Source: Hutsoniella sourekii ATCC 700629 (GTDB lineage: Bacteria > Bacillota > Bacilli > Lactobacillales > Aerococcaceae). From it: DNA of 62,628 bases. Position 1 is the first letter of the stretch. Every line of letters starts with the position of its first letter. The position numbers and the translations under genes are program-made. The notes under the pieces are model-generated. The model was not told where the DNA came from. It saw only the letters and a list, made by a program, of their open reading frames with translations, and searched no databases. This document shows, in pieces, positions 8,666-17,827 of this stretch. Location of the stretch: contig NZ_JADD01000015.1 of the NCBI RefSeq assembly GCF_000518205.1, forward strand, positions 1 to 62,628, given 5' to 3'.

Positions 8666-11600
8666 GTGGAATCGACTAATCGTTATGCCATTCGTAAAAT
8701 TGGTAAAGTTGTCACTTCCTTAGCGGTGGCCAGTTCGGTCGCTGTGATTGTTGGAACTGAAGCTCAAGCGCAAGAAGGTCATCCGGTTGACTTAACCCCA
8801 CAACCGTCTGATAGCCAAGTGGAAGCTGCTACTATTGTCTCACCGGAACAAGCAGCTCTTGATGCCAGTCAAGCGGCAGTGGATACGGAAGTAGCGCATC
8901 TAAATGCTGAAGCACAGGCTCAGGTGGACCAGGCGCAAGCAGAGGTTAGCCAGACGGAACGTCAGCTTGAAACGGCTCAAGCGGATCAAGCCTCTGCGGA
9001 AACTCGTTTAGGTCAAGCTCAAGACCGTCAAGCGCAAGCTGAAGCGGAACTCAAGGAAACTCAGACTACACCTGCTATCTCTGAGGCCAACCAAGCCGTC
9101 CAACAAGCTCAAGCCAATCAAGACCAGGCCCAAGCGGACTTAAAGGAATCACAAAGTCAAGCGCAAACAGCCGACCAAGCGGTGACGGACGCTCAGACCA
9201 GAGAAGCGGCCCAAGACCGTCAAGTCAAAGAGGCACAAGCTCAGGTGAGTCAGGCCCAAGCAAACTTAGCTCAAGCTCAACAAGCCGTTCAAGCAGCTGA
9301 AGCGCATTTAGCTTCACTTTCCCAAGATTCGCCGGAATACCAGGCAGCCAAAGCTAACCTTGATCAAGCGCAAGCAGATTTAGACCAAGCCAGTCAAGCC
9401 CTAGCCCAAGCCAAAGCTGATCAGCAAGCCAAGCAAGCAAAGCTGAATCAAGCACAAGATAAATTAGCGGACCTCAGTGCGCAAAACAAGCAATACCTAG
9501 AGGAAAAATCACGCCTAGAATCGAATATTCAGAGCGATCAGGGCCAATTGAATCGCCAAGAATCAGCTGTTCAAGCGATTCAAGACCAAATCAATCAAAA
9601 CCAAGGCCAACAAGAAACATTAAACCAAGATCTTCTAACTGCTCAAGGTCAAGTTAACCGAGACCAAGCATCTGTTCAAGCAGCCCAAGAGCAAGTCAAC
9701 CGCGCTCAAGAAACCAAGCGTCTGGCCGACAACAAGGTCCAACAAGCACGTTCGGCTTACAATCAAGCGCAAGCAGCTATCAACAGCGGAGTCAGCGAAG
9801 CGGACCGTCGCCGCGCTCAAGAGCAGTGGAACAAGGGATCTATCGGCTTCTTTGAAGAGATGGGGGCGACGGAGGCGTTGAACCAATTCAAGACCAATGC
9901 TAGGGGTGCCAACGGTCAGCCTATGCTAAGCTATACAAAGATTGGTGACCCTAAAGATACCACCTCGCTTGATAATATGAAAGCTGCCTTGGAATTTATT
10001 AAAATTGGTAATAATTTACGTGTCCGAGGAGACAACAATTTCTCACCGATGGCTGGTCTAAAGGTAACTGATTCATTAATGGCCATAGCTCAAATTAATG
10101 GGAATTACTCAGCTATTTTCGCTAATCGTCATTCAAAGAACTGGGGAGCAAAAGGAGAAGCTAACGGAGAAAACTTGTCTTGGGGACACTCTAATCCTTA
10201 TGATGGATGGTATGATAAAGAAAAACTATTGTATGATCAAGCACCTGTTGGGCCTAAATCTACTCCTGATGGAGCGACGACAGGTCATTATACCAACCAT
10301 ATGAATAATTCTTTTATTTCTACAGGTTTTTCTGTTGGTCAGAAAAATGCTGATTACGGTATTATTCATACTCAAGTCTACGGATCAGCTTTTAATGCAA
10401 ACCCTAATGAAAAAGCCTATTCTTATAAAGAATATCTGACTCGCTTCAACAATTACTACAATAACCTAAAAAATATCCTTAATGGTCATGCAAGCCCTAG
10501 CGCTCAAGACCAGCAAGCCTTAGCCCAAGCGCAAGCAGATTTACAAGCAGCGGAGGCGGAAGCTAGCCAAGCGCACAATCAATTGCAAGCGGCTCAAGCG
10601 GACTTATCCGCCAAGAACCAAGCTTTAACCACTAGCCGTCAGGTCCTCGCTGGTAAACAAGCGCAACAACAGGCTAATCAAGCGTCATTGACAACGCTAC
10701 AAGCTGATTTGGCGTCCAGCCAAGCCAATGTTGCTCAGCTTAATGCAAGTATCAGCAAAAACCAAGCGGACCTAGAACAATTAAAGGCCAACAATCAAAA
10801 CTTGGAAGCCACTTTGGGTCAAGCCCAAGCGGATCGCGATGCGGCTCAAGCAGCGGTCAATCAAGTGGCGCAAGTTTACGCTCAAGCTCAAAGTAATTAT
10901 GAAGCGAAACTATCAGCCCGTGACCAAGCTCAAGCCAACTTGGCTACATTTGGTAGTGAAATTGCGGCCGCTAGCCAAGCAGTAACAGAGGCCCAAGCGC
11001 AAGCATCCCAAGCTCAAGGTCAAGTAAGCGATGCTCAAACTAGACTGGAACAAGCGCAAGCTGACCTTCAGACTGCTCAAGCTGCAACGATTGCTAGTCA
11101 AGAGGCTCAAGCCAATGCTCAGCAACAAGTCCAAGGCCGTCAACAAGCCCTAACCCAAGCCCAACAAGCTTTAGCTACTGCTCTAGACCACCAAAAACAA
11201 GTCTACGCTGACCATCCAGAGTATGCTCAAGCTCAAGAAAAAGTAGCAGCGGCGCAAGCAGAAGTTCAAGCGCGTCAAGCTGATTTGAATACGGCCAAGC
11301 AAGCAGTCTTAGATGCCCAAGCAGCTTTAGCCCAGGCTCAAGCCAAGTTAGACCAAGCCCGTCACTATCTAGCTCAAGTGCAGGCGATTAATCTATCCCA
11401 GCCAAGTAGCTATGAAGCTTTCCCTCGTTTGAAGGAGTTAGTGGCTGCTAGAAACCTTGCCCAAGTCCGCCTAGATGCTACCCAACAGGTTCATGATCTA
11501 TCTCAACAACCAAGCGGAAGCACTTCTTCAAGCAAGACCTTAGCTTCAGACCCTGTACAAGCGAAGCCTCAAGCCAAACGTCAGGCAGCCGATCCGGCCA

Positions 11601-11794
11601 ATACAAACAGACAGCAATCAGCTCCAGCAGCAAGTGCTGTCGATCCAGCCAGATCGAACGTCCTACCGGCTACCGGTATGACCGATTCCAGCCTGATCTT
11701 CACCACTGCCGTCATGTCCATCCTAGCAGGACTTGGCCTCGCGCAAGTTAAACGAAGAAAAGACGAAGCTCTCCCCAACGATCTAATCTTCTAG
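8666..11794 (+). CDS. LPXTG-anchored SEC10/PgrA-like surface protein
   Basis: 1042 residues from a GTG start, with GGAGG at 8652-8656. The N-terminus (about 1-36) is a signal peptide with the YSIRK-like motif YAIRKIGKVV, which directs secretion to the division septum. Residues about 60-370 and 615-930 are Ala/Gln/Asp-rich coiled coils built on QAQAD-like heptads. Between them, about 375-610, lies a globular domain resembling the SEC10/PgrA surface-exclusion domain. The C-terminus carries the sortase signal LPATG, a hydrophobic helix and KRRKDE. It is expected to be a long fibrillar cell-wall adhesin or surface-exclusion-like protein. Orphan gene, with its own terminator, bracketed by repeat arrays C and D. 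Confidence 0.88.
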   Translation: MESTNRYAIRKIGKVVTSLAVASSVAVIVGTEAQAQEGHPVDLTPQPSDSQVEAATIVSPEQAALDASQAAVDTEVAHLNAEAQAQVDQAQAEVSQTERQLETAQADQASAETRLGQAQDRQAQAEAELKETQTTPAISEANQAVQQAQANQDQAQADLKESQSQAQTADQAVTDAQTREAAQDRQVKEAQAQVSQAQANLAQAQQAVQAAEAHLASLSQDSPEYQAAKANLDQAQADLDQASQALAQAKADQQAKQAKLNQAQDKLADLSAQNKQYLEEKSRLESNIQSDQGQLNRQESAVQAIQDQINQNQGQQETLNQDLLTAQGQVNRDQASVQAAQEQVNRAQETKRLADNKVQQARSAYNQAQAAINSGVSEADRRRAQEQWNKGSIGFFEEMGATEALNQFKTNARGANGQPMLSYTKIGDPKDTTSLDNMKAALEFIKIGNNLRVRGDNNFSPMAGLKVTDSLMAIAQINGNYSAIFANRHSKNWGAKGEANGENLSWGHSNPYDGWYDKEKLLYDQAPVGPKSTPDGATTGHYTNHMNNSFISTGFSVGQKNADYGIIHTQVYGSAFNANPNEKAYSYKEYLTRFNNYYNNLKNILNGHASPSAQDQQALAQAQADLQAAEAEASQAHNQLQAAQADLSAKNQALTTSRQVLAGKQAQQQANQASLTTLQADLASSQANVAQLNASISKNQADLEQLKANNQNLEATLGQAQADRDAAQAAVNQVAQVYAQAQSNYEAKLSARDQAQANLATFGSEIAAASQAVTEAQAQASQAQGQVSDAQTRLEQAQADLQTAQAATIASQEAQANAQQQVQGRQQALTQAQQALATALDHQKQVYADHPEYAQAQEKVAAAQAEVQARQADLNTAKQAVLDAQAALAQAQAKLDQARHYLAQVQAINLSQPSSYEAFPRLKELVAARNLAQVRLDATQQVHDLSQQPSGSTSSSKTLASDPVQAKPQAKRQAADPANTNRQQSAPAASAVDPARSNVLPATGMTDSSLIFTTAVMSILAGLGLAQVKRRKDEALPNDLIF

Positions 11795-11802
11795 ACCAAA
11801 CA

Positions 11803-11835
11803 AACACCAAGGATAAATTCCTTGGTGTTTTTTCA
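11803..11835 (+). terminator. Terminator after the LPXTG gene
   Basis: AACACCAAGG pairs with CCTTGGTGTT around ATAAATT, followed by a run of T. Confidence 0.92.
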
Positions 11836-11849
11836 AACCATCTATTAGT

Positions 11850-12622
11850 TGCGAAGTGAATTTGACCTGCGATGGGCGGGGGCTATCGCCTTGAAAAATA
11901 TTTGGGGTGTGATAGGTACGCCCAACCACCCATGAAATAACTTTGGAGTGTGATAGTCAGGCTCCATCACCCTTGAAATAACTTTTGCGTGTGATGGGCG
12001 GTTCCAATCACCCTTGAAAATAATTTAGAGTGTGATAGGCCCGCCCCATCACCCTTGAAAATAATTTGGAATGTGATAGGCTCGTCCCATCACCCATGAA
12101 ATAATTTTGGAGTGTGATAGGCCCGCCCCATCACCCTTGAAAATAATTTGGAGTGTGATGGGCTCCTCCCATCGCCCATGAAATAACTTTGGAGTGTGAT
12201 AGCCAGTCTCCATCGCCCATGAAAATAATTTGGAGTGTGATGGCCAGTCTCCATCACCCTTGAAAAATATTTGGTGTGTGATGGGCATTCCCAATCACCC
12301 CTTGAAAATAATTTTACGTGTGATAGGCTCCTCCCATCGCCCATGAAAATAATTTTGGGTGTGATAGGAGAGTTCCATCGCCCATGAAATAAAATTGGAG
12401 TGTGATGGGCGGCTCTAATCACCCTTGAAAATAATTTGGAGTGTGATAGGCTCGCCCCATCACCCATGAAATAAATTTGGTGTGTGATGGGGTAGCCCCA
12501 TCACCCTTGAAATAAATTTGGAGTGTGATAGTCAGGCTCCATCACTCTTGAAATAACTTTGGGATGCGATAGACTCACCCCATCACCCCTGAAATCCATT
12601 TTGAGTGTGATAGCCATCCCCC
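11850..12622 (+). repeat. 41-bp tandem array D (18 units plus decayed end)
   Basis: The longest array: 18 nearly in-phase 41-bp units with the consensus TGTGATAGGC, about 4 variable bases, CCCATCACCC, TTGAAA, ATAATTTGGAG. Units 5 and 7 are almost identical, pointing to recent copying. The last unit is decayed: its AT stretch becomes AAATCCATTTTGAG, then GATAGCC and the C-rich run CCCCCCCTCC. It separates the LPXTG gene from fbp, both on the plus strand. Confidence 0.95.
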
Positions 12623-12713
12623 CCTCCAGGGTCTAAAAGCTCAAAACATCATAATGAAACCGATTCCAAACTCGCCTCAAATAAGCTACAATAGAAGAAA
12701 GGAGGGCGCGGCC

Positions 12714-14639
12714 ATGAATGATAAGTATTATGCCTTGTTGAAGGAGAAGTTTCCGACCAAGGAGAGTGTTTTAACGGAGATTATTAATTTGGAGGCAATT
12801 ATGCAGTTGCCTAAGGGGACGGAGCATTTTGTCAGTGACTTGCATGGGGAATTCCTGCCTTTTAATCACGTCTTGCGGAATGGGTCGGGTTCCATCAAGC
12901 AGAAGGTGATGGACTGCTTTGAGGGCAGATTGGATGAGATCGATGTAGAGGATCTGTGCGTCTTGATCTATTATCCAACAGATAAGTTGCGGTTGGAAGC
13001 GCGTGACCAGAAGCCGGAGGACTTAGAAGCTTGGTATCGCCAGCGCATTCAGTGGTTATTGGAAGTGACTAATTTTGCTGGGACCAAGTATACTCGCTCT
13101 AAGGTCCGCAAGAGTTTGCCTCAGCAGTACATGTATATAATAGAAGAACTCTTATCGGAGATTAATCCGACGGTCAATAAGCAGGGTTATTTTCAATCGA
13201 TTATGGACAAAATTATTGAATACAAACAGGCACCCACCTTGATTCGCTACTTGGCCATCACCATTCAAAAGTTGACTGTTGACCACCTGCATGTAGTGGG
13301 GGATATTTATGATCGGGGGCCGGCTCCGGACTTGATTATGGACCGGCTGATGGCGGTGGATTCGGTGGATATTCAATGGGGCAATCATGATATTACTTGG
13401 ATGGCTTGCTTGGCGGGGTCTAAGGTATCCATGATGAATGTAATCCGGATCTCGGCTCGCTATGCTAACTTGGATACGATTGAGGATGCTTATGGCATCA
13501 ATATCCGCCCTCTGATTCAGTATGCGCTCAAGTATTATGAGCCGCTAGAGACTTTCCAGCCTCGTTATGATGCCAGCTGTCAGATGTCCCAGCACGAGAT
13601 TGATATTCTTAACCGAGTGCAACAAGCAACGATGATTCTCCAACTCAAGCTAGAAGGTCAGATCTACCAGCGGCGGCCGGAATTTCGGATGAAGGACCGC
13701 GATCTATTAAGTCAGGTTAACTATCAGGACTGGACCATCGAACTCGCTGGCAAGGTTCACCCCTTGGTTGACTTCCAGGCGCCGACTGTGGATCCGGCTG
13801 ATCCTCTGGCCTTAACCGAGGAAGAAGTGGACCTCTTGGACAAGTTGATGCGAGCCTTTCAAGCCAGTGAGAAGCTGACTCGCCATGTCAACTTTCTCTT
13901 GGATAATGGGGCCATGTACTTGGTCTACAACAACAACCTCTTGATCCACGGCTGTATTCCTATGCATGACAATGGGGATTTCAAGTCCTTGCGGATAAAT
14001 ATGGTCTCCTATGCAGGCAAAGACTTGTTAGACTTTTACCAGGATCATATCTTCAAGAGCTTCCAAGACCGAGGTCAGGGCGAGGACTTCTCGACAGACC
14101 TCTTGTGGTACTTGTGGTGCGGCGAGACTTCATCCTTGTACGGTAAGGCCGGGATGAAGACCTTTGAACGCTATTATATCGAGGATCTCGCCACCCACCA
14201 AGAACCCAAAAACGCCTACTATCACTTACGCAACAATGAGAGCAATTGCTTGGATATTCTCAACGAATTTGGCCTGGATGAAACGGCCCATATCATCAAT
14301 GGCCATACGCCCGTTAAGGCCAAGGACGGCGAGAGCCCGGTCAAGGCTGGTGGCCGCTTGATTGTTATTGATGGTGGCTTTTCTAAGGCTTATCAATCAA
14401 CCACTGGAATCGCCGGTTATACCTTGGTCTCCAATAGTCACGGCATGCAGTTGGTGGCCCACCATGATTTCTCGAGCCAGGAAGATGCCGTCGCCAACAA
14501 GAAAGACGTGGTCTCCTTGCGCCGTCTGGTGGACCGGGTTGACAACCGGACCTTGGTCAAAGAAACCACTATCGGTGACCGTCTGGCCAAGGAGATTGAA
14601 GACTTAAACTTCTTATATATGAATTATGAGAAATATTAA
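12714..14639 (+). CDS. fbp: Class III fructose-1,6-bisphosphatase
   Basis: 641 residues; ATG 12714 is chosen because AAGGAGGG lies 8 bases upstream. It hydrolyses fructose-1,6-bisphosphate to fructose-6-phosphate in gluconeogenesis, in the cytoplasm. The metallophosphatase motifs typical of the Firmicutes class III enzyme are visible: SDLHGEF (about residues 41-47), GDIYDRGPAPD, GNHDITWM and IINGHTPVK. Length matches the family (about 640). It stands alone between arrays D and E with no operon partner. Confidence 0.95.
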   Translation: MNDKYYALLKEKFPTKESVLTEIINLEAIMQLPKGTEHFVSDLHGEFLPFNHVLRNGSGSIKQKVMDCFEGRLDEIDVEDLCVLIYYPTDKLRLEARDQKPEDLEAWYRQRIQWLLEVTNFAGTKYTRSKVRKSLPQQYMYIIEELLSEINPTVNKQGYFQSIMDKIIEYKQAPTLIRYLAITIQKLTVDHLHVVGDIYDRGPAPDLIMDRLMAVDSVDIQWGNHDITWMACLAGSKVSMMNVIRISARYANLDTIEDAYGINIRPLIQYALKYYEPLETFQPRYDASCQMSQHEIDILNRVQQATMILQLKLEGQIYQRRPEFRMKDRDLLSQVNYQDWTIELAGKVHPLVDFQAPTVDPADPLALTEEEVDLLDKLMRAFQASEKLTRHVNFLLDNGAMYLVYNNNLLIHGCIPMHDNGDFKSLRINMVSYAGKDLLDFYQDHIFKSFQDRGQGEDFSTDLLWYLWCGETSSLYGKAGMKTFERYYIEDLATHQEPKNAYYHLRNNESNCLDILNEFGLDETAHIINGHTPVKAKDGESPVKAGGRLIVIDGGFSKAYQSTTGIAGYTLVSNSHGMQLVAHHDFSSQEDAVANKKDVVSLRRLVDRVDNRTLVKETTIGDRLAKEIEDLNFLYMNYEKY

Positions 14640-14644
14640 TCTAG

Positions 14645-14785
14645 CGCCCAGCTCTGCCTGGCCTTGAAGAAGAGCGCCAGCAAAGCCAGCTAGCCGAAGC
14701 GGACCTAGTCAAGGTCGAAGCCGACTTGAAGGCAGCCCTACTGGGAGCGATTGCTAGGAGAGAGCAAGAAGACCAGGCAAAATAA
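14645..14785 (+). pseudogene. Small coding-like remnant after fbp
   Basis: A 46-codon open stretch lacks an ATG, GTG or TTG start and a ribosome site, yet its translation is protein-like: an acidic, Leu/Ala/Glu-rich amphipathic run (LEEERQQSQLAEADL, later AIARREQEDQAK). GC content and codon choice resemble the neighbouring genes. It may be the 3' end of a lost gene. I do not recognise the family. Confidence 0.3.
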
Positions 14786-14857
14786 CTCATAAATGACCAT
14801 GAAAATTTCAGATCCCCTCACTGGTAGAAGGCTGACTAGAATTCTCAAGACAAAATA

Positions 14858-14886
14858 AACCTCCCGGTCTCAAACCGGGAGGTTTT
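14858..14886. terminator. Bidirectional terminator between fbp region and cupin gene
   Basis: AACCTCCCGGT and ACCGGGAGGTT form a perfect 11-bp stem with T-rich sequence on the plus side and A-rich sequence before it, so it can serve the minus-strand cupin gene as well. Confidence 0.9.
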
Positions 14887-14897
14887 TACGCATCTAC

Positions 14898-15320
14898 TTA
14901 ATGTTCATTCGGGTCGTTTTCTGCGTCTTGGTGAGTTTCGTGGATGGTTCCTGGGACATGGTCAGGGCCAGCGTAGATGGTGTAAAGCTTCAAGGGTTCG
15001 TCGCCCTTGTTGGTGACATTGTGCCACTTGTCAGCTGGTACAAAGATAGCATCGTCGCCTCTTACTTCTTGTTCAAAGCTGAGATCATCTTCAGCGTCTC
15101 CCATCTGGCAGAGGCCGACACCGGATTCAATCCGTAGGAATTGGTCAATGCCGTGGTGGACTTCCAAGCCGATATCATCGCCCGGTTGGATGGACATCAC
15201 GGTTACTTGTAACTTATCGCCCGTCCAGATGGTCGTGCGGTAGTTGTCGTTGTCTAGCGTATAGTCTTCAATATTTACTACATAAGGTTCCTTGCCATGA
15301 TCTTTATAGTCAAAAGCCAT
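14898..15320 (-). CDS. Cupin-domain protein
   Basis: 140 residues forming a single small beta-barrel. The first cupin motif is GLEVHHGIDQFLRIESG (about 51-67, with two metal-ligand His and a Glu) and the second lies around FVPADKWHNVTNKG (about 93-106). Single-domain cupins of this type are common in Firmicutes as small metal-binding proteins or isomerases, and the substrate cannot be told from sequence. Monocistronic; ribosome site AGGAGCG precedes the start; bidirectional terminator after the stop. Confidence 0.85.
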   Translation of the reverse strand: MAFDYKDHGKEPYVVNIEDYTLDNDNYRTTIWTGDKLQVTVMSIQPGDDIGLEVHHGIDQFLRIESGVGLCQMGDAEDDLSFEQEVRGDDAIFVPADKWHNVTNKGDEPLKLYTIYAGPDHVPGTIHETHQDAENDPNEH

Positions 15321-15405
15321 TGAAATCGCTCCTTCTATTATTTGATATATTAATTATAATGGTTCTAAAAAACACAGGCAAGTTATATGCTCAAAATAAG
15401 AATAC

Positions 15406-15762
15406 CTCTAAAGAACCTATCCTATTGGCTATGAAAATAATTTTATCATGCAATAGGCAGCTCCAATTAGGTGTGAAAAATCTTTTCGTATGCAATAGCC
15501 CGCTCCAATTAGGTGTGAAAAAATCTTTCGCATATAATAGGACGCTCCAATTAGGTGTGAAAAATCTTTTCGTATGCAATAGGCCGCTCCAATTAGGTGT
15601 GAAAAAATCTTTCGCATATAATAGGACGCTCCAATTGGCTGTGAAAAACCTTTCGCATGTAATAGCCCGCTCCAATTAAGTGTGAAAATAATTTTCGTAT
15701 CCGATAGACTGCTCCTATTAGGTGTGAAACTCCTTTCGTATCCCAAGAGCCCCGCCTAGTAG
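15406..15762 (+). repeat. 41/42-bp tandem array E (7 units plus edges)
   Basis: Seven units, mostly 42 bp, with a locus-specific form: TGCAATAGG, variable bases, CTCCAATTAGG, TGTGAAAAA, then ATCTTTTCGTA. Compared with arrays B-D, the arm pair G/C at unit positions 4 and 20 has become A/T on both sides. Two unit types alternate (ending CGTATGCAATAG and CGCATATAATAG), making an 84-bp higher-order repeat. The array lies between the divergent cupin and ATPase genes. Confidence 0.9.
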
Positions 15763-15784
15763 GCATTCAGATCAGATTAAATGT

Positions 15785-15813
15785 TTGCTTTTTCGCCTGA
15801 ATTACTTTATAAT
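15785..15813 (+). promoter_or_regulatory. Promoter of the P1B ATPase gene
   Basis: TTGCTT at 15785-15790, 17-base spacer, TATAAT at 15808-15813. Confidence 0.7.
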
Positions 15814-15852
15814 TATTATAAATAAAGAATCGATATAAAGAAGGTGAACCAT

Positions 15853-17691
15853 ATGTTTAAATTTTTACTACAAAGACGTCAGGGTCGCTTCTTGCTGCTA
15901 GGGGTTATTACCTTGGTGATTGCCTTTATGCTGCAGTGGAACGGGAGTCCTTACGCCAATTATTTCTTTTACCTAGCCATGTTTTTCCTTGGATATTATG
16001 CGACCAAAAATGCGATTCTGGAGACCATCCAGAACCACCAGCTCAATGTGGACCTCTTGATGGTTCTAGCGGCCGTGGGAGCTTGTCTGATCGATTATGC
16101 TTCTGAAGGAGCGATCTTGCTCTTGATTTTCGCTGGGGCGGAGTTGCTGGAAGATTATGCGTCCGGTCGGTCCAGTCGGGCCATTGAAGAGTTGATGGCT
16201 CAAGTGCCTGAGACAGCCGACTTAATCCTGGCCAACGGGGAGACCCAAGAGGTGGCCGTTGAAGACTTGAAACCAGGGGACCAAGTCTTGGTAGCCAAGG
16301 GGGCACAAGTTCCTATCGACGGTTATACTGACCGCTTGGCTGTGATCAACGAGGCGGCTCTTACAGGTGAATCGGTGCCGGTTAACAAAGAAGCGGGGCA
16401 AGAAGTCTTTGCCGGGACCATCAACCAGGGTAATGCCATTCAAGTTAAGGTTTCCAAGGCCAGTTCGGAGACTATTTTCTCCAACATTATCCGCATGGTT
16501 GAACAAGCCCAAGGGCGTCCGTCTCGCATTTCCCGCTTTATTGACCGAATTGAGAACCGTTATGTCATGGCGGTCTTGGTCGTTGTTCCGATCTTCATCG
16601 CTATCTTGTATTACGGTCAAGGCTTGGACTTCCAAGAAGCCTTCTACCGAGGCATGGTCTTCCTAACCGTAGCCAGTCCCTGTGCCTTAGTGGCTTCTTC
16701 CACGCCATCCACCTTGTCAGCTATTTCCAACGGTGCCCGTAATGGGGTTCTCTTTAAGGGCGGGGCGGCCATGGAGGCCTTATCTACCATGGATGTCCTC
16801 TACTCAGATAAGACCGGAACCTTAACTGAAGGCGTCTTCGAAGTGGTCCACTATCAAGCCGACCAACGGATCATCGAAGAAGTGGTCTATATGGAACAAC
16901 AATCCAGCCACCCGATTGCCGAAGCTATCGTTGATCACTTCAAGGGCATCAGTCTAGCTGATATTGACACCAGCCAAGAAGTCCAAGAAATTGCCGGATC
17001 CGGCCTGCAAAAAGGAGCCATCCGTCTCGGTAAACCGGCTGACTTTGAAACAGGCTACCAAGACCCACAAGGCTTCTTAAATCAATTGGAAGCCGGTCTC
17101 ACCACGGTAGTAGTGGCTGAAGGCGACACGCTTGTTGGCTTTTTCCAATTGGCGGACCAAATCAGAACCCAAGCCAAAGCAGCGGTGCAAGACTTTATAG
17201 CTGATCAAGTGGACGTCGTCTTAATCACCGGCGACCACCCAAGTGTGGCTGCCAAGGTCGCTTCGCAAGTGGGAATCGACCACTACCAAGCCAGTATGAA
17301 GCCAGCCGATAAGATCCAAGTGGTCCAAGAAGGGCAAGGTCAGGGCCACGTGGTAGGAATGATCGGGGACGGGATCAACGATGCGCCTGCCCTAGCGCAA
17401 GCCGATATTGGGATTGCCATGGGTAGTGGTTCATCGGTAGCCATGGAATCAGCAGACCTCGTCATCGTCCAAAACGATCTATCTAAGCTGTTCCATAGTT
17501 TTGAATTAAGTAAGCATTTGAACACCATCATCAAGCAAAATGTGATCTTCGCAGTGGGCGTGATCATTGCCTTGATAATTATGAACCTCTTTGGCCTTCT
17601 ACCCCTACCACTTGCCGTGGTTTGCCATGAAGGCTCAACCATCTTAGTCATCTTGAATGGTTTGCGTCTCTTGGCCTACGGGGACCGCTAA
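15853..17691 (+). CDS. P1B-type heavy-metal-exporting ATPase (SPC class, PfeT/ZosA-like)
   Basis: 612 residues; ATG 15853 follows AAGG with 8-base spacing. Visible P-type ATPase elements: TGES (actuator), SPCALVAS in the metal-path helix, the phosphorylation site SDKTGTLTEG, the HP motif SSHPIAEAIV, GDGINDAPALAQ, and HEGST in the last membrane region. There is no N-terminal Cys-x-x-Cys metal-binding domain. SPC plus HEG(S/G)T fits subgroup P1B-4, whose members export Fe(II), Co(II) or Zn(II); B. subtilis PfeT is the best-known relative. The transported metal is therefore inference. Monocistronic, with a good promoter and terminator. Confidence 0.88.
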   Translation: MFKFLLQRRQGRFLLLGVITLVIAFMLQWNGSPYANYFFYLAMFFLGYYATKNAILETIQNHQLNVDLLMVLAAVGACLIDYASEGAILLLIFAGAELLEDYASGRSSRAIEELMAQVPETADLILANGETQEVAVEDLKPGDQVLVAKGAQVPIDGYTDRLAVINEAALTGESVPVNKEAGQEVFAGTINQGNAIQVKVSKASSETIFSNIIRMVEQAQGRPSRISRFIDRIENRYVMAVLVVVPIFIAILYYGQGLDFQEAFYRGMVFLTVASPCALVASSTPSTLSAISNGARNGVLFKGGAAMEALSTMDVLYSDKTGTLTEGVFEVVHYQADQRIIEEVVYMEQQSSHPIAEAIVDHFKGISLADIDTSQEVQEIAGSGLQKGAIRLGKPADFETGYQDPQGFLNQLEAGLTTVVVAEGDTLVGFFQLADQIRTQAKAAVQDFIADQVDVVLITGDHPSVAAKVASQVGIDHYQASMKPADKIQVVQEGQGQGHVVGMIGDGINDAPALAQADIGIAMGSGSSVAMESADLVIVQNDLSKLFHSFELSKHLNTIIKQNVIFAVGVIIALIIMNLFGLLPLPLAVVCHEGSTILVILNGLRLLAYGDR

Positions 17692-17698
17692 TCAACTT

Positions 17699-17730
17699 TT
17701 ACCTCCTTTCAGTGGAAAGGGGGCTTTTTT
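17699..17730 (+). terminator. Terminator after the P1B ATPase
   Basis: CCTCCTTTC pairs with GAAAGGGGG around AGTG, followed by six T residues. Confidence 0.85.
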
Positions 17731-17827
17731 GTGGGGAGAATTTTTCGCTAGAAGAAATTATAGCGATCGCTCTTTGCATCCTAGGCGAACATTGGTAAAA
17801 TAAATAGGACTTAAAGGAGGGATTTAT

